Assembly (NCBI GenBank): GCA_016866305.1
Contig: VGMX01000008.1
Location: 20,941-84,940 of the forward strand
From: Chlorobiota bacterium
GTDB taxonomy: Bacteria; Bacteroidota; Chlorobiia; Chlorobiales; Chlorobiaceae
Reading direction: 5' to 3'
Length of the DNA stretch: 64,000 bases
Under the pieces are notes generated by a model that was not told the origin of the DNA, searched no databases, and saw only the letters and a list, made by a program, of their open reading frames with translations. Shown here piece after piece: positions 29,330-38,860 of the stretch. Each line of letters starts with the position of its first letter. The stretch's first letter is position 1. The position numbers and the translations under genes are program-made.

Positions 29330-30448
29330 ATGCAATTCATTGATCTGATATCCCAGAAAAACCGTATCCGCACCTCCTTGCTGCAACGCTTCGAGGCGAT
29401 TCTGGACCATGGCCAGTACATCATGGGCCCCGAGGTCGGTGAACTGGAGTCGCAACTTGCCCGCTATGCCGGCACCCGTTTCTGCGTCTCCTGCTCATCC
29501 GGCACCGATGCGCTGCTCATGCCGCTCATGGCCAAAGGTATAGGCCCAGGCGATGCAGTCATCACAACGCCTTTCACCTTTATCGCCACTGCGGAGGTCA
29601 TCAGTCTTGCGGGAGCGACACCGGTTTTTGTCGATATTGTCCCGGAGACTTTCAATATTGATCCTGCCGGCATCGCCGCTGCAGTGCGGCAGGCAAGGGA
29701 GAGGGGGCTCAGACCGAAGGCCATGATCCCGGTCGATCTGTTCGGACTTCCCGCAGACTATGACGCGCTCGACGAGATTGCCGCTGCCGAAGGTATCTGG
29801 GTGCTTGAAGATGCCGCACAGAGTTTCGGTTCTGCTTATCGGGGCAGGCGCGCGGGCAGCTTCGGCCTTGCCGCCGCCACCTCTTTTTTCCCGGCAAAGC
29901 CGCTTGGGTGTTACGGGGACGGAGGTGCGGTCTTTACCGACGACGAGGATCTCGACCGGCTGCTGCGTTCGGTCAGGGTGCACGGCAGCGGAGCCGACAA
30001 GTACCGTAACGACCGTATCGGCATCAACGGGAGACTTGACTCGATACAGGCCGCAGTGCTGCTTGAAAAGCTCATGATTTTTGACGAGGAACTCGATGCA
30101 CGCCAGCGGGTTGCCGCCGCCTACAGCTCACGGCTCGGGGAAAAACTTGTCACGCCGGCCGTTTCCGAAGGATGTGTTTCCGCATGGGCGCAATACTCCG
30201 TGCTCGCCACGGGCGAAGAGCAGCGGGCAAAGATCATGGAGCGGCTTGCAGGGGAGGGTATTCCATCGGTGATCTACTACAGGATTTCGCTGCACCTGCA
30301 GAAAGCGTTCGCTTTTCTCGGGTATCGTGAAGGGGATTTTCCGGTCTCCGAGGAGATGAGCCGGAGGGTGTTCTCCCTGCCCATGCATCCCTATTTGAAG
30401 GAGGCGGAGATCGAACGCATCTGTTCGGTCATAGCCGCCTCTGTCTGA
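29330..30448 (+). CDS. DegT/DnrJ/EryC1-family sugar aminotransferase
   Basis: PLP-dependent transamination of a nucleotide-linked keto sugar for surface polysaccharide. 372 residues. The family motifs are the SGTDALLMPL phosphate-binding segment (about 62-71), TPFTFIATAEVI, the Asp in LEDAAQSFGS and the Schiff-base Lys in FFPAKPLGCYGDGGA. That last form is typical of the WbpE/WlbC branch acting on UDP-2-acetamido-3-keto sugars, so that is the likeliest substrate class. It stands alone. The leader holds two back-to-back GC-rich palindromes (29271-29306). Confidence 0.88.
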   Translation: MQFIDLISQKNRIRTSLLQRFEAILDHGQYIMGPEVGELESQLARYAGTRFCVSCSSGTDALLMPLMAKGIGPGDAVITTPFTFIATAEVISLAGATPVFVDIVPETFNIDPAGIAAAVRQARERGLRPKAMIPVDLFGLPADYDALDEIAAAEGIWVLEDAAQSFGSAYRGRRAGSFGLAAATSFFPAKPLGCYGDGGAVFTDDEDLDRLLRSVRVHGSGADKYRNDRIGINGRLDSIQAAVLLEKLMIFDEELDARQRVAAAYSSRLGEKLVTPAVSEGCVSAWAQYSVLATGEEQRAKIMERLAGEGIPSVIYYRISLHLQKAFAFLGYREGDFPVSEEMSRRVFSLPMHPYLKEAEIERICSVIAASV

Positions 30449-30521
30449 AGTGCTGATGATGCTCCGGGAGAGCCGTCAGGCAGTACGCGGGCATCTCTGG
30501 GGGGAGTGCATAGAAAGGGCT

Positions 30522-31838
30522 TCAGTGCGTCATCTCCCCTCCCGCCGCTTTTCCCGGCGCATGGATTCTTACAAAAATTCCCGCCAGCATGACCAGCAGG
30601 TTGATGGTGCCGACGACGATAAATGGCGCTTTCGGGCTCATGCCGTCGAACAGCCTTCCCCCTGCTGTGGTGATGATGAGAATGCCGATTGCTCCGCTGA
30701 TGTTGAACATGCCGATAACCGATCCTCTTTCGGCTTTCGGGGCTTCCTGACCGATAAGCGACTGCGCTCCGAGAAAGGAGCTGATCTGGCCGATGCCGAG
30801 AAGCACGAAAAACAGAAGCGAGGCCGGTTCGTGCGGATTGCCGATGAGTCCCAGAGAGAGGTAGCCCGCACTGGCAAGCGCCATGCAGAGCACCAGGGCG
30901 CTGACGCGGTTCATCCTGTCGATGACCGGTCCGATCACCGGAGCCCAGAGCAGTGCGGCCGCCTGTGAGATGATAAAGATAAGGGTGCCCTTTTTGACGG
31001 CTTCAGCTGGATCCATGCCCATGGCTATGCCTGCGGTGGTGCCCCAGAGGGGCAGGAAGGTTCCGATGATGGACTGATCGCCTCTGGCTACGAATGCAGC
31101 TGCATACGAGAGCACGATTCTCGGGTTTTTCATGGAGCTGATGCCGCTGACAAGCAGTTTCTGCAAGGGAGGGCGTTCCTCTCTTCTGACCGGTGTTCCG
31201 CTTTTGAGTCCCACACCGACCACTATTGCACAGACCAGTGAAATGCCGGCAATGCCGAGATGGGTATAGAGACCGGCATCGGTTCCGCTCATGCCCCCCT
31301 CGGTAAGCCGGTGCGGCAGGGCTCCGAAAAACTGGTTGAGCGTCACGATTCCCAGACCGTTGAGAAATCCGGTGAAGGCAATGAGCTTGCCGCGCGAGCG
31401 CTCGACGGGATAATCGACCATGACGGTTGAGAGCGCTCCGGTAACGGCGACGATTCCCAGGGCATAGATCATTCTGTAAACCGTGAGCTCACCGACCGAA
31501 GATGCTGTCGGATAGAGAGCATAGGCAAGTGCTACAAGGACGAATCCTCCGGAGAAAATCTGCTTGCGCCCGAACCGGTCCATGAGCACCCCGGCAGGAA
31601 TGAAAAAGAGCAATGTCACGATTTCCGTCCAGAAAACCAGATCGCCGCTGACGGTGCCCTGTTCCGATAGCGGTATTTTCAGGTTTTCGTTAAGGATGTA
31701 AGCCTGTCCGATCGAGACGAAGGTGACCAGGCCGATTGAGAAGAACGCCGAGAAGAGAAAAGTCCAGCCGTGCCGGGGGAGAATCGACGGGGCCAGTTGA
31801 ACCGGGCCGATCCTGTGGAGTGGTTCCTGTTTCTGCAT
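30522..31838 (-). CDS. Major facilitator superfamily transporter
   Basis: 438 residues with twelve predicted membrane helices. The cytoplasmic loop after helix 2 reads GVLMDRFGRKQIFSGG, the standard MFS motif A (G-x-x-x-D-R-x-G-R-K). A charged loop lies between helices 6 and 7. It starts 15 bases after lolD on the same strand and is the last gene of a proB-proA-lolD-MFS run. The substrate cannot be read from the sequence. A drug or metabolite exporter is the usual role for such a layout. Confidence 0.85.
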   Translation of the reverse strand: MQKQEPLHRIGPVQLAPSILPRHGWTFLFSAFFSIGLVTFVSIGQAYILNENLKIPLSEQGTVSGDLVFWTEIVTLLFFIPAGVLMDRFGRKQIFSGGFVLVALAYALYPTASSVGELTVYRMIYALGIVAVTGALSTVMVDYPVERSRGKLIAFTGFLNGLGIVTLNQFFGALPHRLTEGGMSGTDAGLYTHLGIAGISLVCAIVVGVGLKSGTPVRREERPPLQKLLVSGISSMKNPRIVLSYAAAFVARGDQSIIGTFLPLWGTTAGIAMGMDPAEAVKKGTLIFIISQAAALLWAPVIGPVIDRMNRVSALVLCMALASAGYLSLGLIGNPHEPASLLFFVLLGIGQISSFLGAQSLIGQEAPKAERGSVIGMFNISGAIGILIITTAGGRLFDGMSPKAPFIVVGTINLLVMLAGIFVRIHAPGKAAGGEMTH

Positions 31839-31853
31839 AAGGTAAGGGTTGAC

Positions 31854-32552
31854 TTATGGGGCCGGACATTCATGCAGCAGGCCGTCCTGCATGTGCAGGC
31901 ATCGGTCTGCCATCGATGCATACTCCTCGTTATGCGTGACGATCACGAAGGATGTCCGCCGCTCGCTCGACAGGGCGGCCATCAGTTCGTAGAGCATGCG
32001 GCTGTTCCGGCTGTCGAGGTTGCCGCTCGGCTCGTCGGCGAGGATGAGCTTCGGATCGTTCATGAGAGCCCGGGCAATCGCCACCCGCTGCTGTTCGCCA
32101 CCTGAAAGCTCCGAGGGCAGGTGCTCCAGGCGTTCTTTCAGGCCGAGTTCCGCAAGCAGGGTTGCTGCGCGTTTTTTTGCCGGCGGTAGTTTTCCCGTGG
32201 CGATGAACTCCGGCAGGGCAACATTCTCAAGGGCGGTGAAATCGGATAGCAGGTGATGGAACTGGAATACGAAACCGATTTTCCGGTTACGGAATGCAGC
32301 GAGCTTTTTCTGCGAAAAGAGGTATTTCCCGTTCCGGAAGAGCGGCATTTCCTCGAACACGATCTCGCCGCCGTCCGGAGTGTCGAGGGTGCCGAGCAGG
32401 TTGAGCAGCGTGGTCTTGCCGCTTCCGGAAGCGCCTATGACCGTGAGCAGTTCTCCTGCTCTGATTGTGAGGTCGATCCCCCTGAGAATGGGGATCGGGG
32501 CTTGTCCCGGCAGGGTGTAGGACTTTCTGATATCTCTTGTTTCGAGCAGCAT
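31854..32552 (-). CDS. ABC transporter ATPase, LolD/MacB type
   Basis: 232-residue ATP-binding subunit. Walker [11 protein letters not shown] loop FVFQFHHLL, signature [15 protein letters not shown], Walker [14 protein letters not shown] and switch THNEEYA. The FQFHHLL and DEPSGNLD segments are typical of LolD, which powers lipoprotein release from the inner membrane, and of the related MacB/FtsE groups. No LolC/LolE-type permease is adjacent, so the partner must be elsewhere and the LolD call is provisional. It begins 3 bases after the proA stop. Confidence 0.8.
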   Translation of the reverse strand: MLLETRDIRKSYTLPGQAPIPILRGIDLTIRAGELLTVIGASGSGKTTLLNLLGTLDTPDGGEIVFEEMPLFRNGKYLFSQKKLAAFRNRKIGFVFQFHHLLSDFTALENVALPEFIATGKLPPAKKRAATLLAELGLKERLEHLPSELSGGEQQRVAIARALMNDPKLILADEPSGNLDSRNSRMLYELMAALSSERRTSFVIVTHNEEYASMADRCLHMQDGLLHECPAP

Positions 32553-32555
32553 GAC

Positions 32556-33812
32556 TTACACCGGTCTGGTTTGACCGTTTCCTTCGATAATCCACTTGTA
32601 GCTGGTCAGTTCCCTGAGCCCCATCGGGCCGCGCGCATGCAGTTTCTGCGTGCTGATACCGATTTCGGCGCCAAGACCGAACTGCGCTCCGTCGGTGAAG
32701 GCCGTCGAGGTGTTGGCATAGACCGCCGCGGCATCGACCTGTTTGAGGAACGAGGCTTTTACCGCGGGATCTTCGGTGACGATGGCTTCACTGTGTCGTG
32801 AACTGTACCGGGCGATATGGTCCAGCGCTTCCTCGAGTGACAGGACGGTTTTCACCGAAAGCCTCAGCGAAAGAAACTCCGTACCGAAATGTTCAGGGGC
32901 AGCCCTTTCGATCAGGGTTTCCGGATAGGAGCCCAGCAGTTTCGCGTATGCGTCCTCATCGGCGTAGATGATCACCATTCTTTCAGCCAGAGGCCCGATT
33001 ATGGCAGGAAGGTCATCGAGCCGTCCGGCGTGAACGAGCAGCGTATCGAGTGCGTTGCAGACGCTCGGACGACGGGTCTTGGCGTTGAAGACGATATCGG
33101 CAGCCATCTGCACATCGGCTGTCCTGTCGATGTAGGTATGCACGATGCCCGCACCGGTTTCTATGACCGGAACCTTCGCATTCAGGCGCACGAAATCGAT
33201 GAGTTTCTGGCTGCCTCTTGGAATGATCATGTCGATGTACTCCACGGCATTGAGCAGAGCGCCCGCGGCTTCACGCTCCGATGGCAGAAGGGTGAGCGTA
33301 TCGGGGTTCAGCCGGTGCTGCTCGATCACGCTTCTGATGCATCGTGCGATAGCCGTGTTCGACTCGTGAGCATCGCTGCCTCCTTTGAGGATCGTTGCGT
33401 TGCCGGATTTCAGGCAGAGCGCGAACACATCGAAGGTGACATTTGGTCGCGCCTCGTAAATGATGCCGATCACGCCGATCGGTACGGTGGCTTTTTTCAG
33501 CTCCAGCCCGTTAGGCAGTCTGCGCTGTTCCAGCACGAGATCGAGCGGAGAGGAGAGGGATGCGACATTGCGGATGTCCCCGGCTATGGTTTCCAGCCGT
33601 TTTGCGTCGAGGAGCAGCCGGTCGTACATGGGATCGTCAGGATTCATCCGGTCGAGATCCCTCCTGTTCGCCTCGAGTATCGATGGAGTTGCCGAGGGAA
33701 TGGAGTCGGCAAGATCGAGCAGTACGGCATTGATGGTGGTTTCATCGAGCGTGACGAGATCGCGGCTTGCCTGGCGGGCAGCCCTGAAAAGGCCTGTAAG
33801 GGTTTCCTGCAT
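32556..33812 (-). CDS. proA: Gamma-glutamyl phosphate reductase
   Basis: Second step of proline synthesis: NADPH reduction of gamma-glutamyl phosphate to glutamate semialdehyde. From the ATG at 33810-33812 it has 418 residues, the usual size. A TTG at 33842 would add ten. Aldehyde-dehydrogenase-like fold with [14 protein letters not shown] and catalytic Cys in [16 protein letters not shown]. The C-terminal [21 protein letters not shown], spanning about residues 380-400, is diagnostic. It lies 75 bases downstream of proB, and the gap holds GC-rich hairpins. Confidence 0.96.
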   Translation of the reverse strand: MQETLTGLFRAARQASRDLVTLDETTINAVLLDLADSIPSATPSILEANRRDLDRMNPDDPMYDRLLLDAKRLETIAGDIRNVASLSSPLDLVLEQRRLPNGLELKKATVPIGVIGIIYEARPNVTFDVFALCLKSGNATILKGGSDAHESNTAIARCIRSVIEQHRLNPDTLTLLPSEREAAGALLNAVEYIDMIIPRGSQKLIDFVRLNAKVPVIETGAGIVHTYIDRTADVQMAADIVFNAKTRRPSVCNALDTLLVHAGRLDDLPAIIGPLAERMVIIYADEDAYAKLLGSYPETLIERAAPEHFGTEFLSLRLSVKTVLSLEEALDHIARYSSRHSEAIVTEDPAVKASFLKQVDAAAVYANTSTAFTDGAQFGLGAEIGISTQKLHARGPMGLRELTSYKWIIEGNGQTRPV

Positions 33813-33887
33813 CGGTGCAGTCCAATCTGAAAAGGTTAACAAAAGCCGCCGAAGGCGGGCCGCCCTCCCGGAGCGGCGGGAAGAATT

Positions 33888-34970
33888 TTACTGGATAATA
33901 TACAGATAGTCGTAATGGATCAATGGTTTCTGTCCTTTCAGTCCAGCCAGCGTGCGGGTTTTTTCAGCGCTGTACTGCGCCATTCCGTACCCCAGTATTG
34001 TACCGTCCGGACCGCAAACCTTGATGATATCGCCCTTGAAAAAGGTTCCCTGTACCGATTCGATACCGACAGGCAGAAGGCTGTTTGCCCGTTTTCCCGC
34101 CACGAGCGCGATACGGGCGCCATCATTGACGGTAACCGCACCTTTCTCCATGCCTTCGCTGTGTGCAATCCACCGCTTCGGCCCGTAGGTGGGCTTTTCG
34201 GGAAGGAATGTCGTTCCCGGACCCTCGCCGTTCAGGATGGCATGCAGTATTCCCGGAGTCTTGCCGTTGGCGATATGCACGGTGATGCCGAGTTTCGAGA
34301 GTTTCTGGGCGATATGACATTTCGTCAGCATGCCTCCCCGCCCGAATTCCGATTTCCCCGGAGTGATGTACTGGTGGAAATGCTTCTCCGAAGGGGCGAT
34401 CTGCCTGACGAGCCCCCTTCCGGTTTTCAGGTCGAAGAGGCCGTCCACATGGGAGAGAATGATATAACCTTCGACGTGCATCATCGAAGCGATAAGCCCG
34501 GAAAGTTCATCATTGTCGGTGAACATCAGCTCGGTTACCGATACCGCATCGTTCTCGTTAACCACCGGGATGATGTTCTGCTGCAGCAGTGAGCTGAAGC
34601 AGGTTCTCATGTTCAGGTAGTGCAACCGGTCGCTGAAATCCCCCTTGGTGACGAGAATCTGTGCGGTCAGCAGCCCGTAGGCCGCGAAAAACGTCGAATA
34701 GGTGTTGATCAGCCTGATCTGTCCCGTCGCCGCCAGCACCTGTCTGGTGGCGACGGGAGAGAGCGTACCGGTAATGTTCACGATCGACCGTCCGGCTCCG
34801 ACGGCCCCCGACGAGACCAGGATCACCTGCACCCCTTTCCGGTGCAGTTCGGCGATCTCGGAGGTGAGTTTTCCGAGAATGTCGAGGTCAAGACGACCCT
34901 CACGGTCGGTGATGACATTCGTGCCGACCTTGACGACTATTTTACTGTAGATGGGGTTGCTCTGCTTCAT
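33888..34970 (-). CDS. proB: Glutamate 5-kinase
   Basis: First step of proline synthesis. From the ATG at 34968-34970, preceded by AGGAGAG, it has 360 residues. Amino-acid-kinase domain (1-255) with KIVVKVGTNVI and VSSGAVGAGR at the ends of the nucleotide and substrate sites and NENDAVS. A C-terminal PUA domain follows (about 275-355). First gene of the minus-strand run proB-proA-lolD-MFS. Confidence 0.96.
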   Translation of the reverse strand: MKQSNPIYSKIVVKVGTNVITDREGRLDLDILGKLTSEIAELHRKGVQVILVSSGAVGAGRSIVNITGTLSPVATRQVLAATGQIRLINTYSTFFAAYGLLTAQILVTKGDFSDRLHYLNMRTCFSSLLQQNIIPVVNENDAVSVTELMFTDNDELSGLIASMMHVEGYIILSHVDGLFDLKTGRGLVRQIAPSEKHFHQYITPGKSEFGRGGMLTKCHIAQKLSKLGITVHIANGKTPGILHAILNGEGPGTTFLPEKPTYGPKRWIAHSEGMEKGAVTVNDGARIALVAGKRANSLLPVGIESVQGTFFKGDIIKVCGPDGTILGYGMAQYSAEKTRTLAGLKGQKPLIHYDYLYIIQ

Positions 34971-35200
34971 GGCTCTCCTGCCTGTTCCTCTCTTGGACAA
35001 ATCCGGTGCTCCTGAGCCGATAATAACGAAAATCGGGAAATATTCCCGTAAAGACAGGGCTGATCATCAGTCATCATTGCGGGAACCGGTTTCTCTTCGT
35101 CCTGTCGTGAAGCGGTTTTTTTTATTCACCCGAAGTTATAGCTATTTTCCGGTACAGCAATGCAGGCCAGCCGTCCGGTTTTCCTGCCAGCACACGTACC

Positions 35201-37426
35201 ATGAACCTGCAGACAGTCGAATCCATGTTGTTAACCGGCCTTACGGAGATAACGCTGCCACTGAAGAATCCTGTTCTGCAGTTTTCGCTTATCCTGTTCA
35301 TCATTCTTTTCGTTCCCTTTTTTCTCAAGCGGCTTAAAATTCCGAGCCTCATCAGCCTCATCATCGCGGGAGCGGTTGTCGGACCGCACGGCCTGAATCT
35401 CATGCTGCGCGACAGCAGCATCGTGCTCTTCGGAACGGTAGGCCTGCTCTATATCATGTTTCTGGCGGGCCTGGAGATCGATGTGGCCGATTTCAAGAAA
35501 AACAGCGGTCGCAGCATTCTATTCGGTTTCTACACCTTTCTCATTTCGGAATTGCTCGGTATTTTTGTCGCGCTCTACGTGCTCCATTTTTCCTTGCTCT
35601 CCTCGGTGCTTATCGGCAGTATCTTCGCGTCTCATACACTTATCGTCTATCCCATCGTCAGCCGTCTCGGCATTTCCAAGGATCGGGCGGTCAACATTGC
35701 CGTAGGCGGCACCATGATCACCGACACGCTTGCCCTGCTCGTGCTTGCGGTCGTGGCCGGAAGTTCAACCGGAGAAATCACTCCGGTTTTCTGGATACGC
35801 CTGCTTGTCGGCATAACCATATTCAGTTGTATCGTGCTGCTGTTTTTCCCGGTCATCACGAGGTGGTTTTTCAAGCGATTCGACGACAGCGTCCTGCAGT
35901 ACCTTTTTGTGCTTGCCATGGTTTTTCTTGCGGCATTCCTTGCCGAAGCTGCCGGCGTTGAAGCCATCATCGGAGCATTTCTCGGCGGACTCGCCCTGAA
36001 CCGGCTCATACCGAACACATCAGCGCTCATGAACCGGGTGCGGTTTGTCGGGGATGCGATCTTCATCCCTTTTTTTCTGATCGGGGTGGGCATGCTGATC
36101 GATTTCAGGGCTTTTTTCAAGGATATTGCCACCATCAGGGTGGCACTGGTCATCATCGTTGCTGCTACCGTGGCCAAATACGCTTCAGCATGGATCACCC
36201 AGAAGATTTACGGCTTTTCAATCGATCAGAGGCGGCTTGTTTTCGGTTTGATCAGCGCTCATGCAGCTGTCGCCATCGCTACCGTCCTGATAGGCTACAA
36301 TATCATAACAGGCTATACTCTCGACGGAGCACCGGTGCGATTGCTTGACGAAAGCGTGCTGAACGGTACGATTCTTTTCATTCTCGTGACCTGTACGCTT
36401 GCATCCCTTATCGGGGAGAAAGGTGCCCAGAATATCGCTGCGGCAGGAAACCCGGGGATTCCTGCCGATGCTGAACCGACCCATCCGTCCGAAAGAATTC
36501 TCATTCCTCTCAATGAACCTGAAAACGTTGAAGAACTGGTGAATCTCGGGGTGACGGTGAAATCCCGACAGAACCTCAACGGCTTGTTTGCGCTTCATGT
36601 CGCCCACAGCGCATCCACAGCCGGAGACGAAGCTGAAAAGCATGCCGGGAAACTGATCGAGAAAGCCGTCATGACGGCGGCTTCCACCGATAACCTGCTG
36701 ACCGGTATCGTCCGTTACGACAGCAGCGTTTCCAACGGAATTGCCGGTGTTGTCAAGGAAAAGCGTATCACCGATATCATTTTCGGATTTCCTTCCGGGC
36801 AAACCCTTGATTTCTTTTTCGGAAACCTGTCGGAAATGCTTTCCGCCAATCCGGATGTCACGATTTTCATCTACAAGCCGGTCCAGCCGCTTGCCACCAT
36901 CAAGCGTACCCTTGCGGTCATTCCGCAAGGGGCGGAACATGAGGAGGGTTTTCTGTTATGGAAAGATCGGTTGTCCGCCATGGTGAGCAACACTGGTTCT
37001 AAGCTGGTTTTCTACGGTGCGACCCAGACCATGGGATATCTCAAGGAACATCATGGCGCGAGTTTTCCCAATGCGGATTACAAGATATTCAGAAACCTCG
37101 ACGATTTTTCAGGTCTTGCAAAAGAGATCCGCAACGACGACAACCTTGTGGTGGTCATGAGCCGCAGGCACCACCGTTCATGGCATTCGCGAATGTTGAA
37201 AATCCCTTCCTATCTCGGGAGGTATTTTGAGAAAAACAGTTTCATCATGATTTATCCTGTCCAGACCGGAGGCGGTGATGAGCCGGTCGAGTTTCACGAG
37301 CTCAGACTTCCGGGCAGGATCAGGTTCGATGTGGTTCCTGTTCGAGAGCAGATGGAAAAAGCGCTGAAAAAGATTCCCCTGAAAAACCTGCCGCGTCCCT
37401 TTTCCGGGGGAAAGAGAGATGGATAG
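35201..37426 (+). CDS. CPA2-type cation/proton antiporter with stress-like C-terminus
   Basis: 741 residues. The first 400 form 12-13 membrane helices of the Kef/NapA type: PSLISLIIAGAVVGPHGL, GLLYIMFLAGLEID (helix with an acidic residue), a possible ion-binding TDTLALLVLAV, and EAIIGAFLGGLALN. The soluble C-terminus (about 430-741) has two segments that look like universal-stress-protein domains (RILIPLNEPENVEEL, RTLAVIPQG), a layout known in several CPA2 proteins. No TrkA-N (KTN) nucleotide domain is visible. Likely Na+ or K+ against H+. It stands alone, divergent from proB. Confidence 0.85.
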   Translation: MNLQTVESMLLTGLTEITLPLKNPVLQFSLILFIILFVPFFLKRLKIPSLISLIIAGAVVGPHGLNLMLRDSSIVLFGTVGLLYIMFLAGLEIDVADFKKNSGRSILFGFYTFLISELLGIFVALYVLHFSLLSSVLIGSIFASHTLIVYPIVSRLGISKDRAVNIAVGGTMITDTLALLVLAVVAGSSTGEITPVFWIRLLVGITIFSCIVLLFFPVITRWFFKRFDDSVLQYLFVLAMVFLAAFLAEAAGVEAIIGAFLGGLALNRLIPNTSALMNRVRFVGDAIFIPFFLIGVGMLIDFRAFFKDIATIRVALVIIVAATVAKYASAWITQKIYGFSIDQRRLVFGLISAHAAVAIATVLIGYNIITGYTLDGAPVRLLDESVLNGTILFILVTCTLASLIGEKGAQNIAAAGNPGIPADAEPTHPSERILIPLNEPENVEELVNLGVTVKSRQNLNGLFALHVAHSASTAGDEAEKHAGKLIEKAVMTAASTDNLLTGIVRYDSSVSNGIAGVVKEKRITDIIFGFPSGQTLDFFFGNLSEMLSANPDVTIFIYKPVQPLATIKRTLAVIPQGAEHEEGFLLWKDRLSAMVSNTGSKLVFYGATQTMGYLKEHHGASFPNADYKIFRNLDDFSGLAKEIRNDDNLVVVMSRRHHRSWHSRMLKIPSYLGRYFEKNSFIMIYPVQTGGGDEPVEFHELRLPGRIRFDVVPVREQMEKALKKIPLKNLPRPFSGGKRDG

Positions 37427-37435
37427 AGTGCCCTG

Positions 37436-37927
37436 TTATTTTGCAAGGCGGCATTCGCAGGTTTCAACCGCGCATTTTCCGAAAACCTGGAGGCTGAAAC
37501 TTTCCAGTTCGAACCCGTTGTGCAGGCAGAGCTTTACGAGCAGTTCCGCAAGCTCGTCGCTGGTGACTTCAACCACTTTGCCGCACTGTTCGCAGATGAT
37601 GTGCAGGTGGTTGGCCACACCGTGCGATTTTTCGTAGTGCGTATGTTTGTGGCCGAGATCGATTTTGGTGACCAGATGGCATTTCAAAAGCAGGTCGAGC
37701 GTGTGATAAACCGTTGCCCTTGATATGCTCACCCCCTTTTTTTTCAGCCTGACAAAGATTTCATCGGCATCGAGATGACTGCCCGACCGGTAAAGCTCCC
37801 TCAGCACAACAAGCCGTTCGGTTGTGCACCGCATCCCGTGTTCCTTCATGTAAGCCTTGAAAAGCGTCTCGGCCTGGACGAGTCGTTCGCTGTTTTCCTT
37901 CCGGTTTTGTGAGAGCTGTTGCGTCAT
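37436..37927 (-). CDS. Fur-family metal/peroxide regulator
   Basis: 163 residues from the ATG at 37925-37927. A start at 38020 would add 31 residues of non-conserved sequence. Winged helix with TTERLVVLRELYRSGSHLDADEIF and ISRATVYHTLDLLLK, each read across about residues 35-85. Zn site ICEQCGK (CxxC) and a C-terminal CAVETCECR that supplies the second pair. The HLHIICEQCG segment is typical of Fur, PerR and Zur alike, so the metal cannot be fixed. Convergent with the antiporter, 9 bases apart. Confidence 0.9.
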   Translation of the reverse strand: MTQQLSQNRKENSERLVQAETLFKAYMKEHGMRCTTERLVVLRELYRSGSHLDADEIFVRLKKKGVSISRATVYHTLDLLLKCHLVTKIDLGHKHTHYEKSHGVANHLHIICEQCGKVVEVTSDELAELLVKLCLHNGFELESFSLQVFGKCAVETCECRLAK

Positions 37928-38217
37928 TGCGTTGCACGAGGGTACGGGTTGTATGAATACCGGAAAATCCGGTTGCGATTCTCCGACAGGGCCGGTCACG
38001 GGCATCCCGCGCGAAATCATCTTTATAATACAGTAACAGCAAATTTAAGAAATTAGCACCGATAGTAAAGCAAATCAGCAGGCTGGCCGCTCCGGGGGCT
38101 CAGCCGGTCATCTTTTTTTTGCAGTTTTCCGCCGGAAAACCGTTATTTCCTTTCCGCCGGGAACCTTCGCAACTTTTTGTTTTTTTCCGCGGTTCGGGAA
38201 AAGAGTTTTGTTCTCAA

Positions 38218-38245
38218 CACAGACCGGAATCCACAGACCGGAATC
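38218..38245. repeat. Perfect tandem 14-bp repeat before def
   Basis: CACAGACCGGAATC occurs twice head to tail (38218-38231, 38232-38245), ending 8 bases before the def ATG. A change of copy number would shift the leader by 14 bases. Confidence 0.8.
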
Positions 38246-38253
38246 CATATACC

Positions 38254-38817
38254 ATGATCGTGCCGATTACTCTTTACAGTGACGAGGTTCTTCACAGGAA
38301 AGCGCTCCCGATCGAAGGGGTTGATGCCGATATCGAGGAACTGGTCGGCAGCATGTTTGAAACCATGTACAATGCTCCGGGAATCGGCCTTGCCGCTCCG
38401 CAGGTCGGGCGTTCGCTGCAGTTGCTTGTGGTCGATATTTCCTGCATGAAGGAGTATGCGGGGGCAAAGCCCATGGTGGTGATCAATCCCCGCATCATCG
38501 CTTCCGGAGGAGGGTATCTTGCAATGGAGGAGGGGTGTCTGAGTCTTCCCGGTGTACAGGGCGACGTGGTTCGTCCGGCTACGATCAATCTTCAATACAG
38601 GGATGAGCATTTCGAGGAACGCACCGGAGAATTCTCCGGCATGTTTGCCAGGGTGCTGCAGCACGAGATCGATCATCTTGAGGGGAGGCTCTTTGTCGAC
38701 CGGCTGAAGAAAAGGGAGATGAGGAGAGCGAAAAAAGATCTCGACGCCCTGGTTTCCGGCCGGTTCAGCGCTTCATATCCGGTTGCTTCGGCTCCGGTAG
38801 CGGTAGCGCAGGCATAA
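38254..38817 (+). CDS. def: Peptide deformylase
   Basis: Removes the formyl group from nascent proteins. From the ATG at 38254 it has 187 residues. The three motifs are complete: GIGLAAPQVG, EEGCLSLPG and QHEIDHLEG, with Cys and two His binding the metal. A frame to 38119 exists but overlaps the 14-bp tandem repeat and has no family resemblance. The Ala/Val-rich tail (about 170-187) is a species-specific extension. Followed by fmt 43 bases later, the standard pair. Confidence 0.96.
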   Translation: MIVPITLYSDEVLHRKALPIEGVDADIEELVGSMFETMYNAPGIGLAAPQVGRSLQLLVVDISCMKEYAGAKPMVVINPRIIASGGGYLAMEEGCLSLPGVQGDVVRPATINLQYRDEHFEERTGEFSGMFARVLQHEIDHLEGRLFVDRLKKREMRRAKKDLDALVSGRFSASYPVASAPVAVAQA

Positions 38818-38860
38818 TGACTGTGCAGCATTTCCAACTGTTTCCTGTCTCAGACCGTTC

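Noticed and set aside
37500..37530. GTTCGAACC-like sequence suggesting a tRNA T-arm
   Set aside because: It lies inside the Fur-family gene and no acceptor or anticodon stems flank it.
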